The position numbers were made by a program, and so were the translations under genes. The notes below the pieces were generated by a model. The model was not told where the DNA came from and made no database searches. It saw nothing but the letters and a program-made list of their open reading frames with translations. A stretch of DNA of 64,000 nt. Origin: Hyphomicrobiales bacterium (GTDB lineage: Bacteria; Pseudomonadota; Alphaproteobacteria; Rhizobiales; Rhizobiaceae). The DNA lies in contig UBPA01000020.1 of the NCBI GenBank assembly GCA_900467185.1, positions 124,001 through 188,000 on the forward strand, read 5' to 3'. Of this stretch, positions 20,552-30,269 are shown piece after piece; the stretch's first letter is position 1, and each line of letters starts with the position of its first letter.

Positions 20552-22993
20552 ATGGCAGACAAACAGTTGGCACGAAGCACGGATGTGGACCTGAACGCGT
20601 TCCCGGATGAAGATCCGTTGAGCGAGCTCGCCCGCATCGTCGGCTACGACAATCGTCCCGCCCTGCAACAGCTCCAGGAGCTGGAGCGTCATCGGGAAGC
20701 GGTTCGCTACGATCCGATCGTCGATCTGGAAGAGGAGTTGATGCGGGAGTTCGAGGCGTTCGATACGCCGGCGGCGCCCCAGTCTCAGCCTGTCTTTTCG
20801 CCCGAGCCCGTCTCGCGACCGCTCCCCATCGTGGAGCCCGTCGCGGTTGCTCCCGTCCAGCCGGCGCCGCGTCCGGTCGAGCCGACCTTCGATCCGCATC
20901 CGGAGCCCGTCTTCCACGCGCAGCCCGATCCGTCGATGGATCTCGGGGACGAGCTGGAAAAGTCGCTCGGGTCTGCGCCCGAGCCTGTTCCTGTCGTCGA
21001 GCAGATCCCGGTCGAGCCCGTTCGCCCTGCGCCCGTCGCCGCCGTTGCGCCCGCTCAGCAGCCTGTGCGTCCCCGAGCCGATCCTCTGCTGGATACGGTC
21101 GAACATTTCGCCGTGCCGAGCGCGCCGGCACGCCCTGCCGTTTCCGCGGACGCTGCGCGGAAGAACAACTATCCTTTCACGCCGAACTTCAGCCGTGCGA
21201 CACCCGTCGCGCTGAACGGCGTTGCGCCGCGCACCTTCGCGACGCCGCTGCCGCCTGCGCCTGTTGCGCCGGTCGCCCCTGCGCCCGTCGCACAAGTGCC
21301 CGTCGCCGCTGCGCCGGTCATGGCGGCACCCGTTCTCCCGGCTGCCGCTCCCCAGGCATTCGTCGCCCCGGCACCGGCCGCAGCCGCCATTGCGCAGCCT
21401 GCACCGGTTGCCGCCGCGGAAGCGGAACCGGACTTCGACCTCGACGACTTCGAGATCGACCTGTCCGATATCGAGCTCGAACTGGACATGGCGACGGAAG
21501 AGGTCGCTGCGATCGAAGAACCGGTCGAGCCCTTCACCGAAGTGGAGCTTCCCTTTGATCCCTCGCTGATCGCCGAAGCCGATTATGGCGTGGCGGCAAC
21601 CGGCGAGATCGATGTGCCGCAGCTGCCCGTCGTCGAGGAGCAGACCCATCCTCTCGATGCCGGCGACTATGATCTCGATATCGATGCCGAGATGGCGCAG
21701 ATCTTCAGTGCCGGTCGCCAGGCGTCGGAGCGTGGCAATGGTGGCATGCAGGCCGCAACGGCTGCCGGCATCGCAGGTGCCGCAGCTCCGGCCCGTGCCT
21801 CGCACGAAGAGTTCGCCGATTTCGAGCGGGCGATGGAAGAGGACTTCCGCCGCTCGATCAGCCAGCGCCAGGAGGTCATCGGGCAGGGCGACCGCTATGC
21901 CGAGCCGGCCTATGGCAACGACAACGAAGCCCGCCCGCGCGGCAAGCTGCTGCTTCTCGCCAGTGCGGCCGCCATCGTGCTGATCGCCGGTGGCGTAGGC
22001 GCCTACACCCTGATGGGCAGCGTCGGCTCGTCCTTCACCAGCGGCGAACCGCAGATCATTCTTGCCGACAAGACGCCGACCAAGATGGTGCCGGTCGAAA
22101 AGGGTGGAAAGACCGTTCCGAACCAGGACAAGGCCGTCTACGACCGTGTCGCCGGCGCGCAGGAAGATGCACCGCAGCAGGGCACGCTGGTTTCCTCCAC
22201 CGAGGAGCCGATCGACGTCGTCCAGCGCACGCTGACGCCGGAAAGCCTGCCGCTCGAAGGGATGAACGGACTCGACGGCATGTCGCCTTCTGACGACGAG
22301 GGCGCAGACCGCCTGATGCCGGATGATGGTGATGCGCAGGCAAGTGCCGCGAACGAGGATGCCGCACCGGCCGTTGCACCGCGCAAGGTTCGGACCATGA
22401 TCGTCCGCCCGGACGGAACGCTCGTCGCCCGCGAGGATCTCGCACCGGAAGACGCCGCGGTCGTTGCCGCTGCGGAGCCGGCGATCAAGACGGTCAAGAC
22501 CAGCGCGCTGAAGCCGAATACGCCCGCACTGGCGACCGCTGCACAGGACGACGTCGGTGCGCTTGCCGCCGCTGCCAGTGCCGCAGTTCCCGCTGCCGAG
22601 ATCGCAAAGGCCCAGCCGCTCCCGGAAGCCAAGCCTGTCGAGACCGCGAAAGCGACCCGCAAGCCGGTCGATACCTTCGCGACACCGTCTCCCGCGGCAA
22701 GCACGGCGCCCGCCGAAGCCTCGCCTGTGCAGACGGCGTCGATCGCCCCCGGCAGCTATGTCGTACAGGTCGCGTCCCTCCCGTCGGAAGCGGAAGCGCA
22801 GAAATCCTACAAGAGCCTGACCGGCAAATATGGCAGCGTCATCGCCGGCCGCGGCGTCGACATCAAGAAAGCCGACATCGCCGGCAAGGGCACCTACTAC
22901 CGGGTCCGCATCCCGGCCGGCAGCCGTGATGAAGCGAACGCTCTCTGCTCGCGCCTGAAAAGCGCCGGCGGCAGCTGCCTGGTCACCCGTTAA
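20552..22993 (+). CDS. SPOR-domain inner-membrane protein, long disordered cytoplasmic region
   Basis: Large protein of 813 aa. Residues 1 to about 465 are a Pro/Ala/Val-rich, acidic, probably disordered cytoplasmic region. One membrane segment follows (LLLLASAAAIVLIAGGVGAY, about residues 468-487). A periplasmic low-complexity linker then leads to a C-terminal SPOR domain (GSYVVQVASLPSEAEAQKSY to the end) with the conserved Cys pair in ANALCSRLKSAGGSCLV. SPOR domains bind denuded glycan strands at division septa. Its position between argS and nagZ is conserved in Rhizobiaceae and suggests a role in septal peptidoglycan. Start at 20552 has ggag at 20545-20548. Confidence 0.87.
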   Translation: MADKQLARSTDVDLNAFPDEDPLSELARIVGYDNRPALQQLQELERHREAVRYDPIVDLEEELMREFEAFDTPAAPQSQPVFSPEPVSRPLPIVEPVAVAPVQPAPRPVEPTFDPHPEPVFHAQPDPSMDLGDELEKSLGSAPEPVPVVEQIPVEPVRPAPVAAVAPAQQPVRPRADPLLDTVEHFAVPSAPARPAVSADAARKNNYPFTPNFSRATPVALNGVAPRTFATPLPPAPVAPVAPAPVAQVPVAAAPVMAAPVLPAAAPQAFVAPAPAAAAIAQPAPVAAAEAEPDFDLDDFEIDLSDIELELDMATEEVAAIEEPVEPFTEVELPFDPSLIAEADYGVAATGEIDVPQLPVVEEQTHPLDAGDYDLDIDAEMAQIFSAGRQASERGNGGMQAATAAGIAGAAAPARASHEEFADFERAMEEDFRRSISQRQEVIGQGDRYAEPAYGNDNEARPRGKLLLLASAAAIVLIAGGVGAYTLMGSVGSSFTSGEPQIILADKTPTKMVPVEKGGKTVPNQDKAVYDRVAGAQEDAPQQGTLVSSTEEPIDVVQRTLTPESLPLEGMNGLDGMSPSDDEGADRLMPDDGDAQASAANEDAAPAVAPRKVRTMIVRPDGTLVAREDLAPEDAAVVAAAEPAIKTVKTSALKPNTPALATAAQDDVGALAAAASAAVPAAEIAKAQPLPEAKPVETAKATRKPVDTFATPSPAASTAPAEASPVQTASIAPGSYVVQVASLPSEAEAQKSYKSLTGKYGSVIAGRGVDIKKADIAGKGTYYRVRIPAGSRDEANALCSRLKSAGGSCLVTR

Positions 22994-23015
22994 GGGTCGC
23001 ACCACGCTGGACGAA

Positions 23016-23045
23016 AAGGGCGCGGCTTCGGCTGCGCCCTTGCGC
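23016..23045 (+). terminator. Probable terminator after the SPOR-domain gene
   Basis: An 8-bp stem, aagggcgc (23016-23023) and gcgccctt (23034-23041), starting 23 bases after the stop. The downstream T tract is weak, so confidence is moderate. Confidence 0.5.
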
Positions 23046-23155
23046 GTTTGGGGGCGACGATGAGGACGGGCGAATCGCTCGCCTCTTGCTCTCCAGCGCG
23101 ATCCGTCCTTAAACCGAACGCAAACGACGACAACATAAGGCATGAGGGTGACGCC

Positions 23156-24172
23156 ATGAGCGGATCGAAAGCATTCATCTCCGGCTGCAAGGGCCTCTCG
23201 CTGACCGCCGACGAGAAGGCCTTCTTCGCCGACGAGCGTCCGTGGGGCTTCATCCTGTTTGCCCGCAACATCGGGGAGTCCGCGCAGATCTCGGATCTCG
23301 TCGCCAGCCTTCGCGACAGTATCGGCAACCCGACGGCGCCCGTGCTGATCGATCAGGAAGGTGGCCGCGTGCAGCGCATCCGTCCGCCGCTCGCCGGCAC
23401 CTATCCGAATGCGGCTGCCATCGGCGCCCTGTTCCACGCCGATCCGGAAAAGGGGCTGCGGGCGGCCTGGCTCATGTCGCGCCTTCACGCCTTCGACCTC
23501 ATGCGCTACGGGATCAATGTCGATTGCCTGCCGGTGCTCGATGTGGCGGCGGAGGGCATGAGCGAGGCGATCGGCAACCGGGCTTATTCCTCCGATCCCC
23601 AGGCCGTGGCGGCCCTTGGCGCGGCGGCGGCGGAAGGCCTCAAGGCCGGCGGCATGTTGCCCGTCATGAAACACATGCCCGGCCATGGCCGCGCGCTGGT
23701 CGATTCGCATCACAAGCTGCCGGTGGTCGATCGGACCTTCGAGGAGCTTGCCGTCAGCGACTTCGTGCCCTTCGTCGCGCTGAAATCCGAAGTCATGGCC
23801 ATGTCCGCCCACATCGTCTTCAGCGCCATCGATCCCGATCGCCCCGCGACGACGTCGCGGAAGGTCGTGGACGAGGTTATCCGCGGGCATATCGGTTTCG
23901 ACGGATTGCTGATGTCCGACGACGTGTCGATGAATGCGCTTGCCGGCGACATGGAGACGCGGGCGAGGGGCATCGTCGAGGCCGGGCTCGACCTCGTCCT
24001 GCATTGCCACGGGATCATGGAGGAGATGCAGGCCGTCTCGCGTGTCGTGCCGGTGCTCTCCGGCGATTCCCTCCGCCGCGCCGAGATCGCTGTGGCGAGC
24101 TTCCGCGCGCCGGACGATGCCGACGAGGCAACGTTGCGGTCCGAATTCCTGGAGATGTTGCCGAGTGCCTGA
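23156..24172 (+). CDS. nagZ: Beta-N-acetylhexosaminidase (NagZ)
   Basis: Glycoside hydrolase family 3 enzyme of 338 aa that removes GlcNAc from anhydro-muropeptides in the cytoplasm during peptidoglycan recycling. Landmarks are WGFILFARNI, LIDQEGGRVQRIRPP, and the family signature KHMPGHGRALVDSHHKLPVVD, whose GHG...DSHH loop carries the catalytic His-Asp pair. Start at 23156 follows a purine-rich stretch (catgagggtgacgcc) and gives the family N-terminus. It is the first gene of a tight run with scpA and scpB, again the usual rhizobial order. Confidence 0.94.
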   Translation: MSGSKAFISGCKGLSLTADEKAFFADERPWGFILFARNIGESAQISDLVASLRDSIGNPTAPVLIDQEGGRVQRIRPPLAGTYPNAAAIGALFHADPEKGLRAAWLMSRLHAFDLMRYGINVDCLPVLDVAAEGMSEAIGNRAYSSDPQAVAALGAAAAEGLKAGGMLPVMKHMPGHGRALVDSHHKLPVVDRTFEELAVSDFVPFVALKSEVMAMSAHIVFSAIDPDRPATTSRKVVDEVIRGHIGFDGLLMSDDVSMNALAGDMETRARGIVEAGLDLVLHCHGIMEEMQAVSRVVPVLSGDSLRRAEIAVASFRAPDDADEATLRSEFLEMLPSA

Positions 24173-24211
24173 CGCACCCCTGTCTGTCGCAACCGCCCTG
24201 GATATCGCCGG

Positions 24212-25069
24212 ATGAGCCCGGCCGATGGTCGCGAGCGCGCGCGCGGCGACGTGCCGATGGATGCGCACTGGCAGGCCGACGAGCGGGCGCTGCACGAGGC
24301 GGAACTGGTGGTGGATATCGCCGGCTTCGAAGGTCCGCTCGATCTTCTGCTGCACCTCGCACGAAACCAGAAGGTCGATCTCTCCCGCATCTCGGTGCTG
24401 GCGCTCGCAGAGCAGTATATCGCCTTCATCGAGAGCGCCCGGTCGATCCGACTGGAGCTCGCCGCCGACTACCTCGTCATGGCGGCCTGGCTCGCCTTCC
24501 TGAAGTCCCGCCTTCTCATTCCGCAGCCGCATAAGGACGATGGGCCGTCGGGTGAGGAAATGGCCTCGGCACTGGCCTTCCGGCTCAAGCGGCTGGAAGC
24601 CATGCGCGATGCCGCCACCCGGCTCGTCAACCGCAACCGGCTGGGTCGCGACGTCTTTGCCCGCGGCGCGCCCGAGCACATTCCGGTCGAGCGCACCTCA
24701 GCCTTCGAGGCGTCGCTCTACGACCTCCTGCAGGCCTATGCCAGCCTGCGCCAGCGGGAAGCCGTGATGCAGGTGACGATCGAGCGGCGGCAGGTCTGGT
24801 CGCTCGCCGATGCGCGCCTCGTTCTCGCGCGCCTCATGGGTGGCCTGTCCGACTGGACGGCACTCGATCATTTTCTGCTGCGGTATGTCGGCGATCCCCG
24901 CCAACGCGTCAGCGCCATCGCCAGTGCTTTCGCCGCCTCGCTGGAAATGGTCCGCGAGGGCCGGCTGGAGATCCGGCAGGAGGAAGCCTTCGCACCTCTC
25001 TATGTCCGGCTCGGGGAGAATCCGATGACCGAGGACGAGATCGCAGAACTGGAAGCGCGCAATGGTTGA
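24212..25069 (+). CDS. scpA: Segregation and condensation protein A (kleisin)
   Basis: Kleisin subunit of the bacterial SMC-ScpAB condensin, 285 aa. The conserved N-terminal core LVVDIAGFEGPLDLLLHLAR is near residue 32, followed by NQKVDLSRISVLALAEQYI, and a C-terminal winged-helix region ends in MTEDEIAELEARNG. It bridges SMC heads and recruits ScpB. The ATG at 24212 is used; an in-frame ATG at 24257 is a possible alternative because the first 30 residues are poorly conserved. The stop overlaps the scpB start by 8 bases, implying coupled translation. Confidence 0.93.
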   Translation: MSPADGRERARGDVPMDAHWQADERALHEAELVVDIAGFEGPLDLLLHLARNQKVDLSRISVLALAEQYIAFIESARSIRLELAADYLVMAAWLAFLKSRLLIPQPHKDDGPSGEEMASALAFRLKRLEAMRDAATRLVNRNRLGRDVFARGAPEHIPVERTSAFEASLYDLLQAYASLRQREAVMQVTIERRQVWSLADARLVLARLMGGLSDWTALDHFLLRYVGDPRQRVSAIASAFAASLEMVREGRLEIRQEEAFAPLYVRLGENPMTEDEIAELEARNG

Positions 25070-25766
25070 GGCCCACGGGGATGGCACCCTTGTCCGCGAA
25101 GGGCCCGATCAACATCGGGCCGACGAGCTGGAACGCATCGCCGAGGCGCTCGTCTTCGCGGCGGCCGAGCCCGTGTCGGAAGCCTACCTTGCCCAGCGCC
25201 TGCCGGCCGGCACGGATGTTCGCGGTATCATGCTCGGCCTGAAAGCCTTTTATGCGACGCGCGGCGTCAACCTCGTGCAGGTCGAGGATCACTGGGCGTT
25301 CCGCACGGCAGCCGATCTGTCCTTCGCCTTGTCGTCGGATGCGCAGGAGGTGCGCAAGCTTTCGCGCGCAGCCCTCGAAATCCTCTCCGTCATCGCCTAC
25401 CACCAGCCCGTCACACGCGCCGAAATCGAGGATATTCGCGGCGTGCAGACCTCCAAGGGCACGCTCGACGTCCTGATGGAGGCCGGATGGGTTCGATTTC
25501 GCGGACGCCGCCGGACGCCCGGGCGCCCGGTGACGTTTGCGACGACGCGCGATTTTCTCGACCATTTCGGCCTCGAGGAACTGCGCGACCTGCCCGGTCT
25601 GGAAGAGCTGAAGGGCGCGGGCCTGCTTGCCGGCCGCATTCCGCCCAACTTCCATGTTCCCCTGCCATCCGGAGACGACGGGCTATCGGACGACGAAGAT
25701 CCGATCACCGCCCTCGACCTGGAAGAGCTCGGTCTCCTGGCGCCGCGTGGCGACGAGCCTGCCTGA
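25062..25766 (+). CDS. scpB: Segregation and condensation protein B
   Basis: ScpB, 234 aa, with two winged-helix domains that dimerise and bind the ScpA linker in the SMC condensin. Recognisable stretches are RIAEALVFAAAEPVSE, ALEILSVIAYHQPVTRAEI and IRGVQTS, then RFRGRRRTPGRPVTFATT. A C-terminal acidic tail of about 30 residues (PSGDDGLSDDEDPI) is variable in the family. Its start lies within the end of scpA. Confidence 0.93.
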   Translation: MVEAHGDGTLVREGPDQHRADELERIAEALVFAAAEPVSEAYLAQRLPAGTDVRGIMLGLKAFYATRGVNLVQVEDHWAFRTAADLSFALSSDAQEVRKLSRAALEILSVIAYHQPVTRAEIEDIRGVQTSKGTLDVLMEAGWVRFRGRRRTPGRPVTFATTRDFLDHFGLEELRDLPGLEELKGAGLLAGRIPPNFHVPLPSGDDGLSDDEDPITALDLEELGLLAPRGDEPA

Positions 25767-26013
25767 TCTTGACACGGCGGTCCGGCCGACGCTCTCGGGG
25801 GATTGAACAGCGTGAGCATTGCGCGACATCGCCGTTTCCTTTAGATCTTTGCCCGAAAAGCAGGATTGCGTTCCCCACGGAGAATCGCGTCGGCCGACAA
25901 AGACGAGGGCTGAGGGCAGGGCGGTGACGCCGGCTCGACGGCTCGACAAAGTGGAACAGAGCAGGCAGGCCATCCCGGATGGGTTTGTCGGATTTGCAGG
26001 GAGTTTTAAGAGA

Positions 26014-26271
26014 ATGGGTTCATTCAGCATCTGGCACTGGCTCATCGTGCTCGTGGTCGTCCTGCTGCTCTTCGGTCGCGGCAAGATCCCGGAATTGATG
26101 GGCGATGTCGCCAAGGGCATCAAGAGCTTCAAGAAGGGCATGACCGACGACGAGACCGATGTCGCCGACAAGCCTGGTTACGACAAGCCCGGCTACGACA
26201 AGGGTCCCTATGACAAGGGCGCCCCGATCGATCCGCGGACCGTCGAACATAAATCCGACGAAGTCCGCTGA
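26014..26271 (+). CDS. tatA: Sec-independent translocase subunit TatA
   Basis: TatA, 85 aa, the pore-forming subunit of the twin-arginine translocase for folded proteins. It has a short N-terminal membrane helix ([20 protein letters not shown]), the hinge [12 protein letters not shown], and an amphipathic helix. The acidic, flexible tail carries a small repeat, [17 protein letters not shown]. The ATG at 26014 is clearly the start (MGSFSIWHW); a longer open frame upstream from 25819 is not coding. tatB and tatC follow. Confidence 0.95.
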   Translation: MGSFSIWHWLIVLVVVLLLFGRGKIPELMGDVAKGIKSFKKGMTDDETDVADKPGYDKPGYDKGPYDKGAPIDPRTVEHKSDEVR

Positions 26272-26334
26272 TCAGCCAGTCCGGGCGCGCAGCAGGTGCC
26301 GCGCGTCCCATCATGATGTGCGGAGTTCCTGAGT

Positions 26335-27141
26335 ATGCTTGACGTCGGCTGGACCGAGCTTGTTGTCATCGCCATCGTCCTGATCATCGTCGTTGGCCCG
26401 AAGGACCTGCCGCCGATGCTCCGGACCTTCGGCAAGATGATGTCGAAGATGCGCGGCATGGCTGCCGATTTCCGCCACCAGTTCGACGAGGCGCTGCGCG
26501 AGGCGGATCTCGACGAGGTGCGCAAGACGCTGAGCGACGCGCAGAAGCTCAATCCCGCAAACAGCCTGCGCGAGGCGATGAACCCGCTTCGCCAGATGGG
26601 CAACGACATCAAGGCCGACCTGCAGAAGGCGACCCGGCCGGATGAAAAGCCGGCAACCGTCGGCTCGGACATTCCGCCCTCTCCGGAGATGGCGGCGTCG
26701 GTTGCGATTCCTGCTGAACAGCCCACTGCCCCCGCAAGCAGCGTCGTTCCGGCGGCTGCTATAACGGATGCCGTCGCCGCCAGTCCGGTGACCGCCGTGA
26801 CCTCCGCACCCCTTGCCGTGACCCCGCTTGCGCCCGCCACGCCTGTTTCTCCCGGTGTTCCGCTCGCCGCCGACACGGGCCTCGGTCCCAAGCCCCGCAA
26901 GCGCTCCGTGAAAGCGGATGCCGGAGCGGTCGATGGCCAGGCGGTGGCCGTGCCGCGCAAGAAGGCTGCAAAGACCGCCGGTGACGCCACGACGACCAAG
27001 CCGCGCAAACGCACCACGGCAACCGTCGGCGATGCCGAGGTTGCCGCGATCGGCGCGAAACTCACCAAGCGGAAAAAGACGGTGAAAGCCGACGGACCGC
27101 TTGAGACACCGATGACGCCGAAGAGCGGAGACGACGCATGA
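26335..27141 (+). CDS. tatB: Sec-independent translocase subunit TatB
   Basis: TatB, 268 aa, which with TatC forms the receptor for twin-arginine signal peptides. The N-terminal membrane helix and hinge are MLDVGWTELVVIAIVLIIVV and GPKDLPPMLRTFGK, followed by an amphipathic helix to about residue 90. The rest is a long Ala/Pro/Thr/Lys-rich tail, much longer than in E. coli (171 aa in total) but common in alphaproteobacteria. It overlaps the tatC start by four bases. Confidence 0.93.
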   Translation: MLDVGWTELVVIAIVLIIVVGPKDLPPMLRTFGKMMSKMRGMAADFRHQFDEALREADLDEVRKTLSDAQKLNPANSLREAMNPLRQMGNDIKADLQKATRPDEKPATVGSDIPPSPEMAASVAIPAEQPTAPASSVVPAAAITDAVAASPVTAVTSAPLAVTPLAPATPVSPGVPLAADTGLGPKPRKRSVKADAGAVDGQAVAVPRKKAAKTAGDATTTKPRKRTTATVGDAEVAAIGAKLTKRKKTVKADGPLETPMTPKSGDDA

Positions 27142-27956
27142 GCGCCGATATCGAAGACAAGCCCCAGCCGCTTCTCGATCATCTCATCGAGCTGCGCACC
27201 CGCCTGATCTGGGCCGTCGGTGCCTTCTTCATCGCCTTTCTGGTCTGTTTCTTCTTCGCAAAGCAGATCTTTAACATTCTCGTGCAGCCCTACAAATGGG
27301 CCGTGTCCTGGGCGGGGCTCGATCACCGTGCTGCGGGCCTCATCTACACGGCGCCGCAGGAATTCTTCTTCACGCAGATCAAGGTGGCCATGTTTGGCGC
27401 TCTGGTCATCGCGTTTCCGATGATCGCGACGCAGCTCTATAAATTCGTCGCACCCGGCCTTTACAAAAACGAGCGTGCCGCGTTCCTGCCGTTCCTCATC
27501 GCGTCGCCGCTGCTGTTCCTGCTCGGCGCGGCGCTGGTCTACTTCTTCTTCACGCCGATGGTGATGTGGTTCTTCCTGAACATGCAGCAGGAGGGCGGGC
27601 AGGGCGAGGTGTCGATCCAGCTTCTGCCGAAGGTGTCGGAATATCTCAGCCTGATCATGTCGCTGATCTTCGCGTTCGGCCTTGTCTTCCAGCTGCCGGT
27701 CATCACCACGCTTCTGGCGCGTGTGGGCTTCGTCACGGCCGATACGCTGGCGGCCAAGCGGAAATACGCGATCGTCATTTCGTTCATCGCCGCGGCCATC
27801 CTGACGCCGCCGGATCCCGTCTCCCAGATCGGCCTTGCGATCCCGGCGATCCTTCTCTACGAGATTTCCATCTATACGGCCCGACTCATCGAGCGCCAGC
27901 GCGCCAGAGATGCGGCGTCACGGGAGCTTGCGGAAGCCGACGAGAAGACGGACTGA
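27138..27956 (+). CDS. tatC: Sec-independent translocase subunit TatC
   Basis: TatC, 272 aa, the polytopic core of the twin-arginine translocase. It starts with the characteristic PLLDHLIELRTRLIWAVGAF and has six membrane segments. It contains the family stretch FAFGLVFQLPVI, and near the C-terminus AAILTPPDPVSQIGLAIP. It overlaps tatB by four bases, so tatABC forms one operon. serS starts 108 bases downstream and may be read through. Confidence 0.95.
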   Translation: MSADIEDKPQPLLDHLIELRTRLIWAVGAFFIAFLVCFFFAKQIFNILVQPYKWAVSWAGLDHRAAGLIYTAPQEFFFTQIKVAMFGALVIAFPMIATQLYKFVAPGLYKNERAAFLPFLIASPLLFLLGAALVYFFFTPMVMWFFLNMQQEGGQGEVSIQLLPKVSEYLSLIMSLIFAFGLVFQLPVITTLLARVGFVTADTLAAKRKYAIVISFIAAAILTPPDPVSQIGLAIPAILLYEISIYTARLIERQRARDAASRELAEADEKTD

Positions 27957-28064
27957 TCCTCGGAAAAGGGGATGCGGCGGTCTTCACACGGCCCGCAAGG
28001 TTTTCGGCGTCTTCGTCCGCATCCTCTGCGGAATGTCGGGTCTCTCACGTCCGGAGACTGATCG

Positions 28065-29348
28065 ATGCTCGATATCAAATGGGTGCGGGACAATCCCGAA
28101 GCGCTCGACGCGGCACTGGCAAAGCGCAGCGCCCCTGCGCAGGCGGCAAGCCTGATCGCGCTGGACGAGAAGCGGCGCGGCCTCGTGCAGGCGCTGCAGG
28201 ACATGCAGTCCCGGCGCAATTCCGCATCGAAGGAAATCGGTGCGGCGATGGCGCAGAAGAACGCTGAGCTGGCCGAGCGCCTGAAGGCCGAGGTGGCCGA
28301 ACTCAAGACCGCGATGCCGGCGCTCGAGGACCAGACGCGCACCGTCGATGCCGAGCTTCTCGACGTGCTCTCCCGCCTGCCCAACATCCCTCTGGACGAT
28401 GTTCCCGTCGGCACCGACGAGCACGCGAACATCGTGACCCGTACCATCGGCACGCGTCCCGGCTGGAACCACAAGGCGCTGGAGCATTTCGAAATCGGTG
28501 AAGCGCTCGGCTACATGGATTTCGAGCGCGCCGCCAAGCTGTCCGGCTCCCGCTTCACGGTGCTGACCGGCCCGCTGGCGCGCATGGAGCGGGCGCTCGG
28601 CCAGTTCATGATCGATCTTCACACCGGCGAGCACGGCTATACCGAGGTGTCCTCGCCGCTGATGGTGCGGGACGATGCCATGTTCGGCACCGGCCAGCTT
28701 CCCAAATTCGCCGAGGATCTGTTCCGCACGACCGACGGCCGCTGGCTGATCCCGACCGCCGAGGTGACGCTGACCAACCTCGTGCGCGAGGAGATCGTCG
28801 AGGCGGAGAAGCTGCCGCTGCGCTATACGGCGCTGACGCCGTCTTTCCGTTCGGAAGCCGGTTCCGCCGGTCGGGATACCCGCGGCATGCTGCGCCAGCA
28901 CCAGTTCTGGAAATGCGAGCTCGTGTCGATCACGGACGCCGAGACGTCGATCGATGAGCACGAGCGGATGACCGCCTGTGCGGAAGAGGTGTTGAAGCGC
29001 CTCGGCCTGCATTACCGCGTCCTCACGCTCTGCACCGGCGACATGGGCTTCGGCGCCCGCAAGACCTACGATCTCGAAGTCTGGCTTCCGGGGCAGAATA
29101 CCTTCCGCGAGGTTTCCTCCTGCTCCGTCTGCGGCGATTTCCAGGGCCGGCGCATGAATGCGCGCTATCGCTCGAAGGACGAAAAGGCGCTGAAGTTCGT
29201 CCACACGCTGAACGGTTCGGGCACCGCCGTCGGCCGCGCGCTGATCGCTGTCCTGGAAAACTACCTGAACGAAGACGGTTCGGTCACCGTGCCCGACGTT
29301 CTCCAGCCCTATATGGGCGGGCTGACGCGGATCGAAGCCGCGCGCTGA
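28065..29348 (+). CDS. serS: Seryl-tRNA synthetase
   Basis: Class II synthetase for Ser (and the precursor of Sec-tRNA where present), 427 aa. It has the N-terminal long coiled-coil arm (about residues 30-100), motif 2 ([20 protein letters not shown]) and motif 3 ([17 protein letters not shown]). Start at 28065 has ggag 9-12 bases upstream. In related rhizobia and Brucella, serS is commonly followed by surE and then pcm. Here pcm follows directly after 60 bases, with no surE. Confidence 0.95.
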   Translation: MLDIKWVRDNPEALDAALAKRSAPAQAASLIALDEKRRGLVQALQDMQSRRNSASKEIGAAMAQKNAELAERLKAEVAELKTAMPALEDQTRTVDAELLDVLSRLPNIPLDDVPVGTDEHANIVTRTIGTRPGWNHKALEHFEIGEALGYMDFERAAKLSGSRFTVLTGPLARMERALGQFMIDLHTGEHGYTEVSSPLMVRDDAMFGTGQLPKFAEDLFRTTDGRWLIPTAEVTLTNLVREEIVEAEKLPLRYTALTPSFRSEAGSAGRDTRGMLRQHQFWKCELVSITDAETSIDEHERMTACAEEVLKRLGLHYRVLTLCTGDMGFGARKTYDLEVWLPGQNTFREVSSCSVCGDFQGRRMNARYRSKDEKALKFVHTLNGSGTAVGRALIAVLENYLNEDGSVTVPDVLQPYMGGLTRIEAAR

Positions 29349-29408
29349 TGCGCGGGCAACGCGGCCCCGATCGGGCGCCGCGTTGCCGATGAAGGGGAGG
29401 ACGGGCGG

Positions 29409-30062
29409 ATGGCGACACGATTGCTGGAGCAGGAGGGCTTTGCCGCGCTGGTGCTGCGTCTGCGCGCCGAAGGTATCACCAACAAGGGCCTCCTAAACGC
29501 CGTCGAGGAAACGCCGCGCACCCTGTTTGCGCCGGCCCCCTACCAGAAGGAGGCGCTCTCCTCCCGCATCGTCCCGCTCGACTGCGGATCCTTCATGGAA
29601 GGTTTCGACTTCGCGGTGCGCACCCTGCATGCCTTGGGCGTGAAGCCGGGGCAGCGCATCCTCGAGATCGGGACCGGCAGTGGCTTCACGGCGGCCGTCA
29701 TGGGGCGGATCGCCGAGCGCGTCCTGAGCTACGAGCGCTACAAGACGCTGGTCATCAATGCACAGGCGAGCCTCGACAAGGCCGGCATCCGTAACGTCAT
29801 CGTCCGGCAGGCGGACGGCAGTGCCGGCCTGGTGGGCGAGGGCACCTTCGACCGCATCCTCGTGACGACGGCATTCGACAGCCTGCCGCGCGTCTTTTCG
29901 GACCACCTCGTCTCGGGCGGCGTCCTTCTCGTGCCCATCATGGTCAGCGAAACCGAATGTCGCATGGTCCGCCTTACACGGACCGGGAGCCGCTTCGACC
30001 GAGAGGATCTGTTCGAGGCACCCTATCTGCCGATCGTCCCGAAAATGGCGGCATTCCTTTAG
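29409..30062 (+). CDS. pcm: Protein-L-isoaspartate O-methyltransferase (second of two)
   Basis: Canonical PCMT of 217 aa that methylates L-isoaspartyl residues in damaged proteins using SAM. It has LVLRLRAEGITNKGLLNAVE and TPRTLFAPAPYQKEA. The SAM loop is ILEIGTGSGFTAAVMG near residue 82, and the post-motif YERYKTLVINAQA follows. An unusually good ribosome site (aggggagg) precedes the ATG. Compared with the gene at 4319 this copy has the intact EIGTGSG loop and is the likelier true Pcm. Confidence 0.92.
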   Translation: MATRLLEQEGFAALVLRLRAEGITNKGLLNAVEETPRTLFAPAPYQKEALSSRIVPLDCGSFMEGFDFAVRTLHALGVKPGQRILEIGTGSGFTAAVMGRIAERVLSYERYKTLVINAQASLDKAGIRNVIVRQADGSAGLVGEGTFDRILVTTAFDSLPRVFSDHLVSGGVLLVPIMVSETECRMVRLTRTGSRFDREDLFEAPYLPIVPKMAAFL

Positions 30063-30148
30063 AATCACGGCAGGTTTTGCCCGCCCGACGCATCGCACCA
30101 CCCGCAGCGATGAAGACCGCCTGCGACAGTCTTCTGGCAATTCAAATG

Positions 30149-30165
30149 GTTAACGCGGCGTTAAC
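30149..30165. promoter_or_regulatory. Perfect CtrA-type box upstream of an unknown gene
   Basis: The 17-base palindrome gttaacgcggcgttaac has 8-bp arms around a central g and contains TTAA-N7-TTAAC exactly (TTAA at 30150-30153, TTAAC at 30161-30165). This is the consensus bound by the alphaproteobacterial cell-cycle regulator CtrA. It lies 105 bases before the start of the unrecognised gene at 30270. Binding is inferred, not shown. Confidence 0.65.
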
Positions 30166-30269
30166 GTGCTCCAGCCTCGCGCAAGCCTTGGCATCTACCC
30201 CAAGCACAGACCTCCCAGAGCTTTGCAGAGGTGCAGGCTCCCGAGGCGTTAGGCGCAAGGAGCATGTCC

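Noticed and set aside
20495-24679. A 1394-residue open frame on the minus strand
   Set aside because: Antisense to the SPOR-domain gene, nagZ and part of scpA; low-complexity composition with no domain; the opposite strand has proven families.
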